Under the pieces are notes generated by a model. The model made no database searches. It was not told the origin of the DNA and saw only the letters and a program-made list of their open reading frames with translations. Shown here one piece after another: positions 42,146 to 52,047 of a DNA stretch of 64,000 bases (position 1 is the stretch's first letter; each line of letters begins with the position of its first letter). Origin of the DNA: Sulfuricurvum sp. Its GTDB lineage: Bacteria; Campylobacterota; Campylobacteria; Campylobacterales; Sulfurimonadaceae. The position numbers and the translations under genes were made by a program. The stretch is taken from positions 62,001 through 126,000 of the forward strand of contig NZ_JALNYS010000003.1 of assembly GCF_023229695.1 (NCBI RefSeq). Direction: 5' to 3'.

Positions 42146-43102
42146 TTACTCTCCTTCAAAAAAATTATTAGAATTAAGGGTGTCAATCAAAGATTGAACC
42201 GATGAACATGATTTGTCAAACATCTCTTTTTCGGAATCGTCAAGGGTGATTTCAATAATTTTTTCGGCACCGTTGGCGCCCAACATAACCGGCACGCCGC
42301 TGACTACATCATGATATCCGTATTCGCCTTCCAGATAAACGGCACACGGATGAATCTGCTTCGTATCTTTCAAAATCGCTTCGACCATAATAACGGTTGA
42401 CTTAGCCGGTGCATAATAAGCCGATCCGGTTTGCAGAAGTGCTACAATTTCTGCCCCCCCTTTTCGTGTGCGCTGAACTACTTCCTCAATCTCGTCAGCA
42501 CTCAAGAGATCCGATAACGGAACCCCAGCTACTGTCGAATAGCGTGGCAACGGTACCATATCATCACCGTGACCTCCCATTACGGAGGCACGGATTTGTC
42601 CCCCTCCGTACCCAAGCTTTTCCTGAATGAAAGCGGCCATTCGGGCACTGTCAAGGATCCCTGCCATCCCGATAACACGGTTGCGGTCAAATCCACTCTC
42701 TTTTAAAGCAACGTAGGTCATTGCATCCAGCGGATTGGAAACCATAATGACAATAGCGTTCGGAGAGTATTTGGCTACACCGACAATGACTTCACGGGTA
42801 ATGTTCGCATTAATCATCAACAAATCGTCTCGGCTCATCCCCGGAAGTCTGGGACTCCCTGCGGTGATAACGACAACATCACAATCGGTCATATCCGCCA
42901 TGCTCTCAGCAACAATAACGACAGAGTGGCTACGAACCGCTGCTGCGGCTTGTGACATATCCAGAGCTTTACCTCTAGCAATTTCAATTTTATTATCGCG
43001 CAAGATAATTTCGTGGCATGACCCATTCATTGCAAGTGAATAAGCGATAGTAGAACCGACGTTTCCGGCTCCTACGATTCCGACACGTTTTCCTTTAACC
43101 AT
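42146..43102 (-). CDS. mdh: malate dehydrogenase
   Basis: 318 residues of the LDH-like MDH type. NAD site VGIVGAGNVGST, substrate arginines in GSPRLPGMSRDDLL, SNPLDAMTYV, and catalytic His in MGGHGDDMVPL. The Arg-rich loop fits malate rather than lactate. It is the first gene of the mdh-fumC-sucCD-HMA-oorDABC run and lies after the hairpins downstream of icd, so it likely has its own promoter in 43103-43210. Confidence 0.94.
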   Translation of the reverse strand: MVKGKRVGIVGAGNVGSTIAYSLAMNGSCHEIILRDNKIEIARGKALDMSQAAAAVRSHSVVIVAESMADMTDCDVVVITAGSPRLPGMSRDDLLMINANITREVIVGVAKYSPNAIVIMVSNPLDAMTYVALKESGFDRNRVIGMAGILDSARMAAFIQEKLGYGGGQIRASVMGGHGDDMVPLPRYSTVAGVPLSDLLSADEIEEVVQRTRKGGAEIVALLQTGSAYYAPAKSTVIMVEAILKDTKQIHPCAVYLEGEYGYHDVVSGVPVMLGANGAEKIIEITLDDSEKEMFDKSCSSVQSLIDTLNSNNFFEGE

Positions 43103-43210
43103 TTTCGTACTCCTGGTGTCATATTTGGCATCACCCTATTTCTTCCAATATACTCAATACTACTTTCCAGTGAAAATATTCATAAGCATACGGTCAAGGG
43201 CAAATAGTCT

Positions 43211-43283
43211 AAGACGAGTTTATCGTCTTTTATCTGTAGAGTAAACTCTGCAGATAAAAAACGATTTCCGGCAAAGCCGGAAA
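43211..43283 (-). terminator. three stacked hairpins between icd and mdh
   Basis: In icd reading order: an 8-bp stem TTTCCGGC/GCCGGAAA (43283-43265) followed by a T run; a 15-bp stem with one mismatch and a two-base loop (43259-43228); and AAGACGA/TCGTCTT (43229-43211), which overlaps the second stem and so competes with it. The set should end the icd transcript and separate it from the mdh operon; the overlap could allow alternative folds. Confidence 0.7.
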
Positions 43284-43288
43284 AGTAC

Positions 43289-45463
43289 TTAAATCGCGTC
43301 GATAATCGCGTTAAGTGTAGCAGATGGACGCATTGCTGCAGATGCTTTTGCGTTATCCGGATGGAAATATCCACCGATATCCTGAGGCTTGCCCTCAACG
43401 GCAAGAAGCTCTTCCATGATTTTTGCTTCGTTCTCAACCAGTGACGCAGCAACCGGCGCAAATTTAGCGGCCAATTCAGCGTTATCCCCTTCAGCAAGTG
43501 CTTTAGCCCAGTATTGAGCTACATAGAAATGCGACGCTTTGTTATCCGGCTCGCCCGCTTTACGTCCAGGCTCTTTTGAGTTATCCAAATAAGCATCGTT
43601 CGCTTTGTCAAGACCTGCAGTCAATGCCACCAATTTCGCATCGGAGTGCTTGTTTCCAAGGAAACGCAAAGACTCAGCTAATGCCAAAAACTCACCGAGT
43701 GAATCCCAGCGAAGGTGTCCTTCATTCAAGAACTGCTCAACGTGTTTAGGAGCCGATCCGCCCGCACCGGTTTCATACAAACCGCCACCTGCAAGCAATG
43801 GAACGATAGAGAGCATTTTAGCCGATGTACCAAGCTCAAGGATCGGATACATATCGGTCAAATGGTCACGTAAAACGTTACCCGTTACAGCAATAGTATC
43901 TTTACCTTCACGGATACGTGTGTTAGTGAAACGTGTCGCACTCGTAATATCCATGAATTGAATATCCAAACCAGCGGTATCATAATCAGCCAAATAGGTT
44001 TTAACTTTTTTGATCATCTCAGCATCGTGAGCACGGTTTTCATCCAACCAGAATACGGCAGGGATCCCCTCAATTCTTGTTCTCTCAACCGTCAATCGTA
44101 CCCAGTCTTTGATTGGGATATCTTTTGCTCTGGACATACGCCAGATATCGCCCGCTTCACATTCAAAACTCATCAATACTGTACCGTCTTCAGCGCTAAC
44201 CGTTACAGTACCCGCTTCTGAGAGTTCAAAAGTTGTCGGGTGAGAACCGTACTCTTCCGCTTTTTGAGCCATAAGACCGATATTTTGCATGGTACCCATA
44301 GTGGTTACATCGTATTGACCGTGTTTTACACAATCCGCTACCATCTCGGCATGAAACATTCCGTACGTTGAATCCGGAATAACGGCAACACATTCACATG
44401 CAGCGCCCGTTCTGTCCCACTGTTTTCCACCTTCACGTACAACTACCGGCATCGAAGCGTCGATGATGATGTCATTCGAAGCATTGAAGTTGGTCGTCCC
44501 TTTATCCGAATCAACCATTGCCAGTTTTGGAGAGTCTGATTCAAGTACTGCCAGAAAGTCAGCTTTGATCTCAGCTTCCTTGGCGTGACCTTTGATCTTT
44601 TTCTCTAAATCCGACATACCCTGATTTGGATTTACATTCAACTCTTTAAATGTATCTGCATGTTTTGCAAATACATCTTCGAAAAATGCTACAAATCCAT
44701 AACCGAACATAATCGGATCAGAGATTTTCATCATGGTTGCTTTAAGATGTAATGACCACAATACGCCATTTGCTTTTGCATCTTCAATGGTCTTTTTATA
44801 GAAAGCTTTAAGTGCAGAAACTGACATAAATGTACCGTCAAGAATTTCACCGGCAAGTGCATTGATGGTTTTCAACTCTTTACCGTTAAGAGCAATTGTC
44901 ACTTTCTGATCTTTTGCAGAAGTTACCGATTTCTCATTTCCGTAGAAATCCCCTTTTCCTTCCATATGCGCAACATACGCTTTCGAATTCTCAGAGAATG
45001 CCCGAAGTTTATGCGGATTTTTCTTTGCAAAGTTTTTAACCGCTTTGGCCGCGCGACGGTCTGAGTTACCTTCACGTAGAACCGGGTTAACCGCTGAACC
45101 CAGGCATGTACTATATTTGGCTTGGAGAGCTTTTTCTTCATCATTAGCCGGATTTTCAGGGTAGTTAGGAATATCATACCCTTGACCTTGAAGTTCAGCG
45201 ATGCAATCTTTCAATTGACCAACAGAAGCTGAAATATTTGGAAGCTTGATAATGTTTGCATCTTCTTGAAAAACAACCTCACCTAGCTTAGATAGCTCAT
45301 CTTCTGCAAGACCCATTGCCGCAAGAACACGTCCTGCTAATGAAATATCACTGGTGACAACTTCTACACCTGCCGCTTGTGTGAATGCATTTACGATTGG
45401 AAGTAGCGAGTATGTCGCTAACGCCGGAGCTTCATCAATTACTGACCAAATGATTTTTGCCAT
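43289..45463 (-). CDS. icd: isocitrate dehydrogenase, monomeric NADP type
   Basis: 724 residues of the ~80 kDa monomeric IDH2 family, unrelated in layout to the dimeric enzyme: IIWSVIDEAPALATYSLLPI at the N terminus, TNFNASNDIIIDASMPVVVREGGKQW, GTMQNIGLMAQKAEEYGSH, and RWDSLGEFLALAESL. Interconverts isocitrate and 2-oxoglutarate; in autotrophic relatives it runs in the reductive direction downstream of OOR. It stands alone, bounded by hairpins on its 3' side. Confidence 0.96.
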   Translation of the reverse strand: MAKIIWSVIDEAPALATYSLLPIVNAFTQAAGVEVVTSDISLAGRVLAAMGLAEDELSKLGEVVFQEDANIIKLPNISASVGQLKDCIAELQGQGYDIPNYPENPANDEEKALQAKYSTCLGSAVNPVLREGNSDRRAAKAVKNFAKKNPHKLRAFSENSKAYVAHMEGKGDFYGNEKSVTSAKDQKVTIALNGKELKTINALAGEILDGTFMSVSALKAFYKKTIEDAKANGVLWSLHLKATMMKISDPIMFGYGFVAFFEDVFAKHADTFKELNVNPNQGMSDLEKKIKGHAKEAEIKADFLAVLESDSPKLAMVDSDKGTTNFNASNDIIIDASMPVVVREGGKQWDRTGAACECVAVIPDSTYGMFHAEMVADCVKHGQYDVTTMGTMQNIGLMAQKAEEYGSHPTTFELSEAGTVTVSAEDGTVLMSFECEAGDIWRMSRAKDIPIKDWVRLTVERTRIEGIPAVFWLDENRAHDAEMIKKVKTYLADYDTAGLDIQFMDITSATRFTNTRIREGKDTIAVTGNVLRDHLTDMYPILELGTSAKMLSIVPLLAGGGLYETGAGGSAPKHVEQFLNEGHLRWDSLGEFLALAESLRFLGNKHSDAKLVALTAGLDKANDAYLDNSKEPGRKAGEPDNKASHFYVAQYWAKALAEGDNAELAAKFAPVAASLVENEAKIMEELLAVEGKPQDIGGYFHPDNAKASAAMRPSATLNAIIDAI

Positions 45464-45562
45464 CAGGTTCTCCTGTTATTTTTTTATTCAAGCATCATAA
45501 CACTTACTTCATCTTTTTTTCTATTTGTCGATTAGCACGAGAAAAAAAGTTGCAAAAATGTT

Positions 45563-46588
45563 TCATTTTGTAGCATTTACTATGTTTTTGCGGTGTGTAG
45601 AAAAGTAACTACTATAGATATGCTCCCCATTTTTTCCGCGAACGAAATAGAGGTAATTTGTCTGTTTCGGATGGATCGCGGCAACGATGGCACTCTTGCT
45701 TACATTACAAACGGATGATTTCGGCAAACCCTTGTATTTGTACGTATTATAGGGAGTTTTGTCGCTTCGGATCCGAAGTGCCGTTACTTTTTGATGGGAA
45801 TATTCTCCATAATTCAACGTTCCGTCCATCTGCAATCGCATCCCCTCTTTCAGCCGATTTTCGATTACGGAACTTACCAGCGGCATATCGCTTTGTGAAG
45901 CGGCCTCTTTTTGTATGACGGAAGCTTTTGTTACAATTTGTAACCATTTATCTTTATCATACCCTCCTGTTAGTTCTCTCGACCATTTTTTCATGGTTTC
46001 TTCTGACCTATTTAATAGAAATCGGATCAGTTTCTCTTCTGTAATACTATTAGGAATATTATAGGTATCGGGGACAAAATTCCCTTCCCGTGAGGGGGCA
46101 TACGTCTCATACGCATGTTTCAGTTTCTCCAGATCCAGATGAAGCTCTTTTGAAATCTGTTCCAAAAAAAGTGCGGTCGTTTCGCCCGGGATCAGCGTTA
46201 TTACACGGGTAGCCGCTTTTGCCGTAGTAAGACGGTACAAATATCCGAATCGGGTTAGCTTTTCATCCTTGATATCAATCCAACCCTGCTGGGGCTTACC
46301 GATAAGGCGTAAAATCAAAGCATCGATTTTATACAGGTTAACCCCTTCACTTTGAAGATGGGCGACACACTTAAAGACAGAACCTTGCGGGATATAGACC
46401 GTTTTAGGCGAAGTGACCGTAGAGGAGAGGTAGAGGGTTACAATCACCGCAATACCTGCAACAACACCCGCCATCCATTTCAAACTCTTCTTTTTGGGTT
46501 TAATTACTTTTTTGATTGTTTTGATTTTTTTAGCTGTTTTCTTCACAATTATCGCTTTATAAGTGGAGGGTAATGGCGTGATCATCAT
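45563..46588 (-). CDS. mltG: endolytic murein transglycosylase MltG
   Basis: 341 residues. A basic cytoplasmic N terminus (KKTAKKIKTIKKVIKPKKK) and one membrane helix (GVVAGIAVIVTLYLSS) lead to a periplasmic YceG domain. Catalytic Glu lies in ASVIQKEAASQSD; RLKEGMRLQMDGTLNY and YNTYKYKGLPKSSVCN...AAIHP are family motifs. It cleaves nascent peptidoglycan strands and limits their length. Confidence 0.93.
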   Translation of the reverse strand: MMITPLPSTYKAIIVKKTAKKIKTIKKVIKPKKKSLKWMAGVVAGIAVIVTLYLSSTVTSPKTVYIPQGSVFKCVAHLQSEGVNLYKIDALILRLIGKPQQGWIDIKDEKLTRFGYLYRLTTAKAATRVITLIPGETTALFLEQISKELHLDLEKLKHAYETYAPSREGNFVPDTYNIPNSITEEKLIRFLLNRSEETMKKWSRELTGGYDKDKWLQIVTKASVIQKEAASQSDMPLVSSVIENRLKEGMRLQMDGTLNYGEYSHQKVTALRIRSDKTPYNTYKYKGLPKSSVCNVSKSAIVAAIHPKQTNYLYFVRGKNGEHIYSSYFSTHRKNIVNATK

Positions 46589-46773
46589 AGAATAGATGGA
46601 ATCCGATAAATGGGATTATACCTAAATGGGGAGATTTTTCTCTAGCCCATCCCATTAATTATCTCGTAATAGAGTGAAAATCAGCTATTTTCGGGCTACA
46701 ATCACCCGCTTGGAGTGCTTTTCAGACACTTCTCTAAAGAGGGATCGATATCCCGAATAAAAATACGAAGGGT

Positions 46774-47457
46774 TTACTTAGCATGACAGCCGGTACACAA
46801 TGCCGCATTTGCATTCGAAACGCGAAGAAACGTTGCATTGGTCGCTTCATGCGGATCATGGCAACTTCCGCACTCTACTTTATTGTTTCGGAGTAAAGCA
46901 CTGATGGAGTCTGCACCTGCCCAACCGATGAGGGGTGAATTGGTCATTTTTAAATTGGCTTTCCCGGTGGTGTATTCGACGGAGATGGGGTGATTTATAT
47001 CGTTTCTGATTTTCATAGTAACCGGTCCGCTCACCGCCATCGACAAAATATCCCTCGGTTGAGCAAGGTTGCTCTCTCGGCTTAAAGTGACTCCTTCTGT
47101 CAAACCCGGGACATTTGCGATAACATTGATCGCGTTAATGCCGTCATGACAACTAAGGCAGGCCATCGAGGGGTTAGAAGATTCCGGAGAGTCGTTTGAG
47201 ATAAGCTCTGCCGCCGAATATATTTTAAATGATTCCAGCGTGATACGTTTACTCCAGGCGGGAATCTCTCCGCTTCCCCCTTTTATCGTATTGGGAGTGT
47301 GACAAAAAACACATAACTCTTCATTCTGCGCTTCCAGCATTCCGATTTTAGCTACCAAATTGTGTTTCGTGAGTCGAATATTTGAAACGGAAAATAGACT
47401 GGTGTTCAAAAAGGCAATAAGAAGAACAGATTTTGTTAAAGAGTTGAAATCAAACAT
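46774..47457 (-). CDS. periplasmic tetraheme cytochrome c
   Basis: About 227 residues from the ATG at 47457 (MFDFNSLTKSVLLIAFLNTSLFSVS, a signal peptide); an upstream ATG at 47535 adds 26 residues and is less likely. Four heme motifs are visible: CVFCH, CLSCH, CGSCH and CTGCH, the last near the C terminus, in the pattern of doubled-CXXCH proteins. It probably passes electrons in the periplasm; partner unknown. The neighbouring genes do not suggest a particular respiratory chain. Confidence 0.85.
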   Translation of the reverse strand: MFDFNSLTKSVLLIAFLNTSLFSVSNIRLTKHNLVAKIGMLEAQNEELCVFCHTPNTIKGGSGEIPAWSKRITLESFKIYSAAELISNDSPESSNPSMACLSCHDGINAINVIANVPGLTEGVTLSRESNLAQPRDILSMAVSGPVTMKIRNDINHPISVEYTTGKANLKMTNSPLIGWAGADSISALLRNNKVECGSCHDPHEATNATFLRVSNANAALCTGCHAK

Positions 47458-47592
47458 ATATTGTCTTTTTTGAGTTGTTAAGACGTATTGTAATAACGAC
47501 GCACTTAGGTATAAATAAATTTTATGCTTGAACAACCTATGTCTATTATAATATTATTTTATACGAATAGATTTTTTCCCAAAACAACGTAA

Positions 47593-48789
47593 CTATTCAT
47601 TTCGCAAGACCGTCAAAATATCCACCTCCGAAGCTTTCTTGGCCGGATACCAGGAGGAGAGGAGGACAATGACAAAAGCACCGCTGATAATGGAAAAAAG
47701 GTCAAAAAGATTCAGATCCAGCGGGAGAGTTGACGTAGGATAGACGTCAGCGGGAAGGGAGATAATCTCAAATGTCCCCAATATCCATATTCCCGAAAGG
47801 CCCAATAGGGTCCCCGTCACAATTCCAAAAAACCCGATCACAATCCCGAGGGTCAAAAATATTTTTTTAACCTCCTGTTTCGAAGCCCCCAATGAGATTA
47901 ATAAAGCAATTTCACTCCGACGGTTCATTACCGTCATCAGAAGCGAGGAGATAATATTAATCGCGGCAATCAGAATAATCAGCATCAACACAATAAAAAG
48001 GGACATCTTTTCCATTTTCAGAGCAGCAAAAAAATTGCCGTTATCTTCCCACCACCCCCGTATCGATACGGTATTGGGCAAAACCGCACCAATGCGGACG
48101 ATATCAACTTCGGGATTAGGAGAAAATACATGGATACCGTCATAAAGATTTTCAGGAACCCCCAATATCCGCTGCAAGGCATCAAGGGAGGTATAAGAGA
48201 AACCCTTATCGTAAGCACTTAATCCCGAATTAAACGTCGAAACGGTTTTGAAACGTTTGATCTTGGGGGTGAGTGCCAGTCCGCCCGGCTCCATTTGGGT
48301 GAAAATATAGGTCAGTTTATCACCGGGTGTGAGTACAAACTCCTCTTTGAGGCTTTTGCCGATCATCACCTCAAACCCTTTGGGCGTGCCCGTTTTCATC
48401 CCCTCTTTAACAACCGAATTGACCTCCCCTTCGGCTTTAAAATCGACTCCGAAGAGGTAACCCCCCTCCATTTGATCGTTATTGCGCGAAAGAACGGCTG
48501 AAGTGACGTAAGGGCTGAAGGAGAGGTCGGGGAATTGTGTACGCAGTGCTGTCACTAAGGCGGCATCGGTTGAACCGTAAAATTTTGGCTGGATCGTAAG
48601 CGGATAATTCATGACGGTGAGTTTCTTCTTAAACTCATTGTCGAAACCGTTCATAAGCGCCATCGCAATGATCAATACCATTACCCCAAGGGCAATCCCC
48701 GAAAAAGCAAGGAGTGCGGAGAGGAAAATAAACGGCTGCTCCTTATCGAAACGTAAAAAGCGTTTGACCAGATACGAGACGATACTCAA
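47593..48789 (-). CDS. lipoprotein-releasing ABC transporter permease (LolC/LolE family)
   Basis: 398 residues with the MacB/FtsX layout: an N-terminal helix (SALLAFSGIALGVMVLIIAMALMNGFD), a ~210-residue periplasmic domain, then three C-terminal helices (FIVLMLIILIAAINIISSLLM). It extracts lipoproteins from the inner membrane for the Lol route. No LolD ATPase is next to it. It overlaps secA by four bases, and lolA lies just beyond secA, so lipoprotein export and Sec secretion cluster here. Confidence 0.9.
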   Translation of the reverse strand: MSIVSYLVKRFLRFDKEQPFIFLSALLAFSGIALGVMVLIIAMALMNGFDNEFKKKLTVMNYPLTIQPKFYGSTDAALVTALRTQFPDLSFSPYVTSAVLSRNNDQMEGGYLFGVDFKAEGEVNSVVKEGMKTGTPKGFEVMIGKSLKEEFVLTPGDKLTYIFTQMEPGGLALTPKIKRFKTVSTFNSGLSAYDKGFSYTSLDALQRILGVPENLYDGIHVFSPNPEVDIVRIGAVLPNTVSIRGWWEDNGNFFAALKMEKMSLFIVLMLIILIAAINIISSLLMTVMNRRSEIALLISLGASKQEVKKIFLTLGIVIGFFGIVTGTLLGLSGIWILGTFEIISLPADVYPTSTLPLDLNLFDLFSIISGAFVIVLLSSWYPAKKASEVDILTVLRNE

Positions 48790-51356
48790 GAGGCAAATAC
48801 CCCTTTTTTAGGTCCTGATTTTCCGCAGCAGTTTTTGTATTTCAAACCGCTTCCGCAGGGGCACTCATCGTTTCGGGCAATTTTTTTCTCTTCATTTTCA
48901 TCGTGTTCACTCAGATTAAGAGACATTTGAAACGCTTCTTGCTTTTTCTCTAACTCTAGTTTTCGTGCGAATGCTGCCGCTTCCTCTTCAATACTGTCCA
49001 CTTTGAAACGGATGATATGAAGCGTTTTAATCGTATCGTATTTAATGGTTTCGACCAATTCGCTAAAGAGATTATAGCTCTCTTTTTTGTACTCAACCAA
49101 AGGGTCTTTTTGATTGTATGCACGCAAACGGATCCCCGTTTTCATGCTGTCCATCTGATAAAGGTGTTCACGCCATGCGGTATCGAGTGTTTTAAGATAG
49201 ATTTCTCGTTCGATATTGGAACGAAGCGTCTCATCCACAACCGCCATTTTTTCGTCGTATTGCGACTTCAACATTTTCAACGTTGTCTCACGAATCGCAT
49301 CAAATGTTTTTTCGCTGTAATCGGAGGCTTCGATATCGGCATTCATCTCTTCTCTTAGCATCAAGACAAGACGCTCGATTTCAATTTCATCTTCGGGAAT
49401 TCCGTCAAAAATACCGCACAATGCAACGGTACGGTCAACGTATTCGGAGCGGATCAAATCAACTTTATCCGCAATATGGTAATGGGGGTCAAGCAGTTCA
49501 CCGCGAAACTTGTAAACGATTTTACGCTGTTCGTTGGCAACATCATCGTACTCAACGATATGTTTACGCCCCTCAAAGTGCATGTTCTCCACTTTTTTCT
49601 GCGCTTTTTCGACGGCTCGCGTCACCATGGCCGATTCAATGTATTCACCGTCCTCGACACCCAAACGCTCCATAATGGCTTTGATTTTGTCCGAACCGAA
49701 AATACGTAACAAGCTGTCCTCAAGGCTTAGATAAAATTGCGTTGTCCCCGGATCTCCCTGACGGCCTGAACGTCCGCGCAGCTGATTGTCGATACGACGG
49801 TTTTCATGCCGCTCGGTTCCGATGATATACAATCCGCCCAATGCTTTTATTTCATCGCTGACTTTGATGTCAACACCCCGTCCGGCCATATTGGTCGCAA
49901 TCGTCACCGCCCCTTTCGCACCGGCATTCTTAATGATCTCCCCCTCTTGGGTGTGATTTTTTGCATTAAGAACCGTATGTGCCATTTTTTCGGCTTTTAG
50001 AAGCAAATGGAGCTTTTCCGATTTTTCGATCGATGCGGTACCGATCAGAATCGGCTGCCCTTTTCCATTCAGTTCTTTGATTTTGGCGATAACGGCATCA
50101 AATTTTTCCGATTCCGTTTTATAGATAAGGTCATTAAGATCCTGACGAATAACCGGGACATTGGTCGGAATCGAGATAACATCCAGATTATAGATCTGAG
50201 CGAATTCGGTCGCTTCGGTCTGTGCCGTACCGGTCATCCCGCCAATTTTATCGTACATACGAAAATAGTTTTGAAACGTGATATCGGCAAGCGTCTGGGT
50301 CTCTTCTTTGATCACGACCCCCTCTTTGGCTTCAAGCGCCTGATGGAGCCCTTCGGAATAGCGGCGCCCTTCGGAGAGGCGTCCGGTAAATTCATCGACG
50401 ATCACAACCTGATCGTCTTGAATCACATAATCGACGTCCCGTTCGAAAATATAGTTCGCTTTAAGTGCCTGATCCAGATGATGAGACAATGCCGAATTTT
50501 CGATACTGTAGAGATTCCCGACTCCAAAGAGCTCCTCCGCACGGGCAATCCCCTCTTCCGTCGTCAAAATAAGGCGATCTTTTTCATCAACGGTAAAATG
50601 CTCCTCTTTGACCAGCGCTTTGGCTACCGTATCGGCATGAATGTAATTTTCCAGCGTGCGGTTCGTCGGACCGGAGATGATCAACGGTGTCCGTGCCTCA
50701 TCGATGAGGATCGAGTCTACTTCATCGACGATAACAAACGAATGGGCACGTTGAACCATGTGCTCTTTGGAATAGGTCATATTGTCGCGCAGGTAATCGA
50801 ATCCGAATTCATTATTGGTACCGTAGGTGATGTCGGCAGCATACTGGAGACGTTTGTTAGCCGGGTCGTATCCCCCTTCCAGCAAAATTCCTGTCGTGTA
50901 GCCGAGGAAAGTGTACAGAGCCGACATTTGGGTTCCGTCACGCCCGGCCAGATAATCATTTACCGTCACAACGTGAACCCCCTCGCCGTTCATCGCGTTC
51001 AAAGCAACCGGAAGGGTAGCGACCAGCGTTTTCCCCTCCCCCGTTTTCATCTCGGCGATACGCCCCTCATGCAAAACCATCCCACCGATCAGCTGAACAT
51101 CGAAATGGCGCATCCCGAGAACCCGTTTGCTCGCTTCACGCGTAATGGCAAAAGAGTCGATTAAAACATCGTCCAATGTTTTCGTCTTAACGAGAACCGA
51201 TTCTTTTAAAGCGTTGAATGCATTTTGAAGCTCTTCATCACTCAATACCGAATATTTGCTCTCCAGCGCGTTGATTTGTCCAACACGTTTGATATATTTT
51301 TTAATTTCACGATCATTTTTGGTTCCGAAGATTTTTCCGACGAGCGATTGGATCAT
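48786..51356 (-). CDS. secA: preprotein translocase ATPase SecA
   Basis: 856 residues. Walker A in MKTGEGKTLVATLP, DEVDSILIDEARTPLIISG, the helicase motif GTASIEKSE, ATNMAGRGVDI and RGRSGRQGDPG. The C-terminal zinc motif CPCGSGLKYKNCCG (SecB/ribosome binding) is present. Drives proteins through SecYEG. Start ATG at 51356. Confidence 0.97.
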   Translation of the reverse strand: MIQSLVGKIFGTKNDREIKKYIKRVGQINALESKYSVLSDEELQNAFNALKESVLVKTKTLDDVLIDSFAITREASKRVLGMRHFDVQLIGGMVLHEGRIAEMKTGEGKTLVATLPVALNAMNGEGVHVVTVNDYLAGRDGTQMSALYTFLGYTTGILLEGGYDPANKRLQYAADITYGTNNEFGFDYLRDNMTYSKEHMVQRAHSFVIVDEVDSILIDEARTPLIISGPTNRTLENYIHADTVAKALVKEEHFTVDEKDRLILTTEEGIARAEELFGVGNLYSIENSALSHHLDQALKANYIFERDVDYVIQDDQVVIVDEFTGRLSEGRRYSEGLHQALEAKEGVVIKEETQTLADITFQNYFRMYDKIGGMTGTAQTEATEFAQIYNLDVISIPTNVPVIRQDLNDLIYKTESEKFDAVIAKIKELNGKGQPILIGTASIEKSEKLHLLLKAEKMAHTVLNAKNHTQEGEIIKNAGAKGAVTIATNMAGRGVDIKVSDEIKALGGLYIIGTERHENRRIDNQLRGRSGRQGDPGTTQFYLSLEDSLLRIFGSDKIKAIMERLGVEDGEYIESAMVTRAVEKAQKKVENMHFEGRKHIVEYDDVANEQRKIVYKFRGELLDPHYHIADKVDLIRSEYVDRTVALCGIFDGIPEDEIEIERLVLMLREEMNADIEASDYSEKTFDAIRETTLKMLKSQYDEKMAVVDETLRSNIEREIYLKTLDTAWREHLYQMDSMKTGIRLRAYNQKDPLVEYKKESYNLFSELVETIKYDTIKTLHIIRFKVDSIEEEAAAFARKLELEKKQEAFQMSLNLSEHDENEEKKIARNDECPCGSGLKYKNCCGKSGPKKGVFAS

Positions 51357-51474
51357 TAAAAGCCTTCATTATATGCAATATTTAAAAAGTCGCTGATTTT
51401 AGCATAGGAAATCTATTGTTTTGGTTAATGAGCATTGGATACAATGTTACAATCATTACAATCGAGGAGTTTTT

Positions 51475-51987
51475 GTGCGTTTTTTCCCCGTCTTTTTGCT
51501 GATTTCAGCATTTTTATATGCCGCTCCGAAAGATCTGAGTTCATTTAATTCCCGTTTCGAACAGACGATTATCGACGACAACGGCAAAACTATCCTCTAT
51601 AAAGGGGAGCTTTGGGCTTCGAAACCGCAAAATGCCCTCTGGATTTACCAAAAACCGATTCAGAAAAGTGTTTATGTCAACGCAAATAAAGTGACGGTCA
51701 TTGAACCCGTAATTGAGCAAGTAACCCTCCGTTCTCTCGATAACGAGATCGATTTTTTACAAATCATCCAAAAAGCGAAACGTCTCAATGATGAACACTA
51801 CAGTGCCACGGTCAAGGGTCAAACCTACGCTATCGTCTTTCATAATGAGCTCCTCAGCAGTATCAGCTATACCGACGGATACGACAACCGTGTAACCATC
51901 AAGTTTCTCTCACCCGTCCAAAACAAAAATATCGACCCCTCCCGCTTCAAACCGACCATCCCCGCTGATTTTGATATCATTAACTGA
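51475..51987 (+). CDS. lolA: outer-membrane lipoprotein carrier LolA
   Basis: 170 residues from a GTG start at 51475 with a GAGGAG site; signal peptide MRFFPVFLLISAFLYA. The body is LolA-like: FNSRFEQTIIDDNGKTILYKGELWASKPQNALWIYQKP, VIEPVIEQVTLRSL. Periplasmic chaperone that carries lipoproteins from LolCDE to the outer membrane. Its stop TGA (51985-51987) is also the first bases of repeat copy D (CTGA at 51984-51987). Confidence 0.9.
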   Translation: MRFFPVFLLISAFLYAAPKDLSSFNSRFEQTIIDDNGKTILYKGELWASKPQNALWIYQKPIQKSVYVNANKVTVIEPVIEQVTLRSLDNEIDFLQIIQKAKRLNDEHYSATVKGQTYAIVFHNELLSSISYTDGYDNRVTIKFLSPVQNKNIDPSRFKPTIPADFDIIN

Positions 51988-52047
51988 CGTTACGCACTTT
52001 CCGCCCATAGCCCGTAAAGTGGCGGGGACAGATGTCCGCTACACCCC
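51984..52047. repeat. dispersed inverted-repeat element, copy D (one end only)
   Basis: Starts CTGACGTTACGCACTTT like the ends of copies A and C, continues with an inverted arm (CCGCCCATAGCCCG), then AAAGTGGCGGGGACAGATGTCC and CTACACCCC, matching the first ~65 bp of copy C in order. The hairpin half is missing. It fills the space between lolA and the methyltransferase gene and overlaps both stop codons. Confidence 0.7.

Noticed and set aside
50007..51164. 385-codon frame antisense to secA
   Set aside because: Shadow frame; secA motifs are unambiguous.
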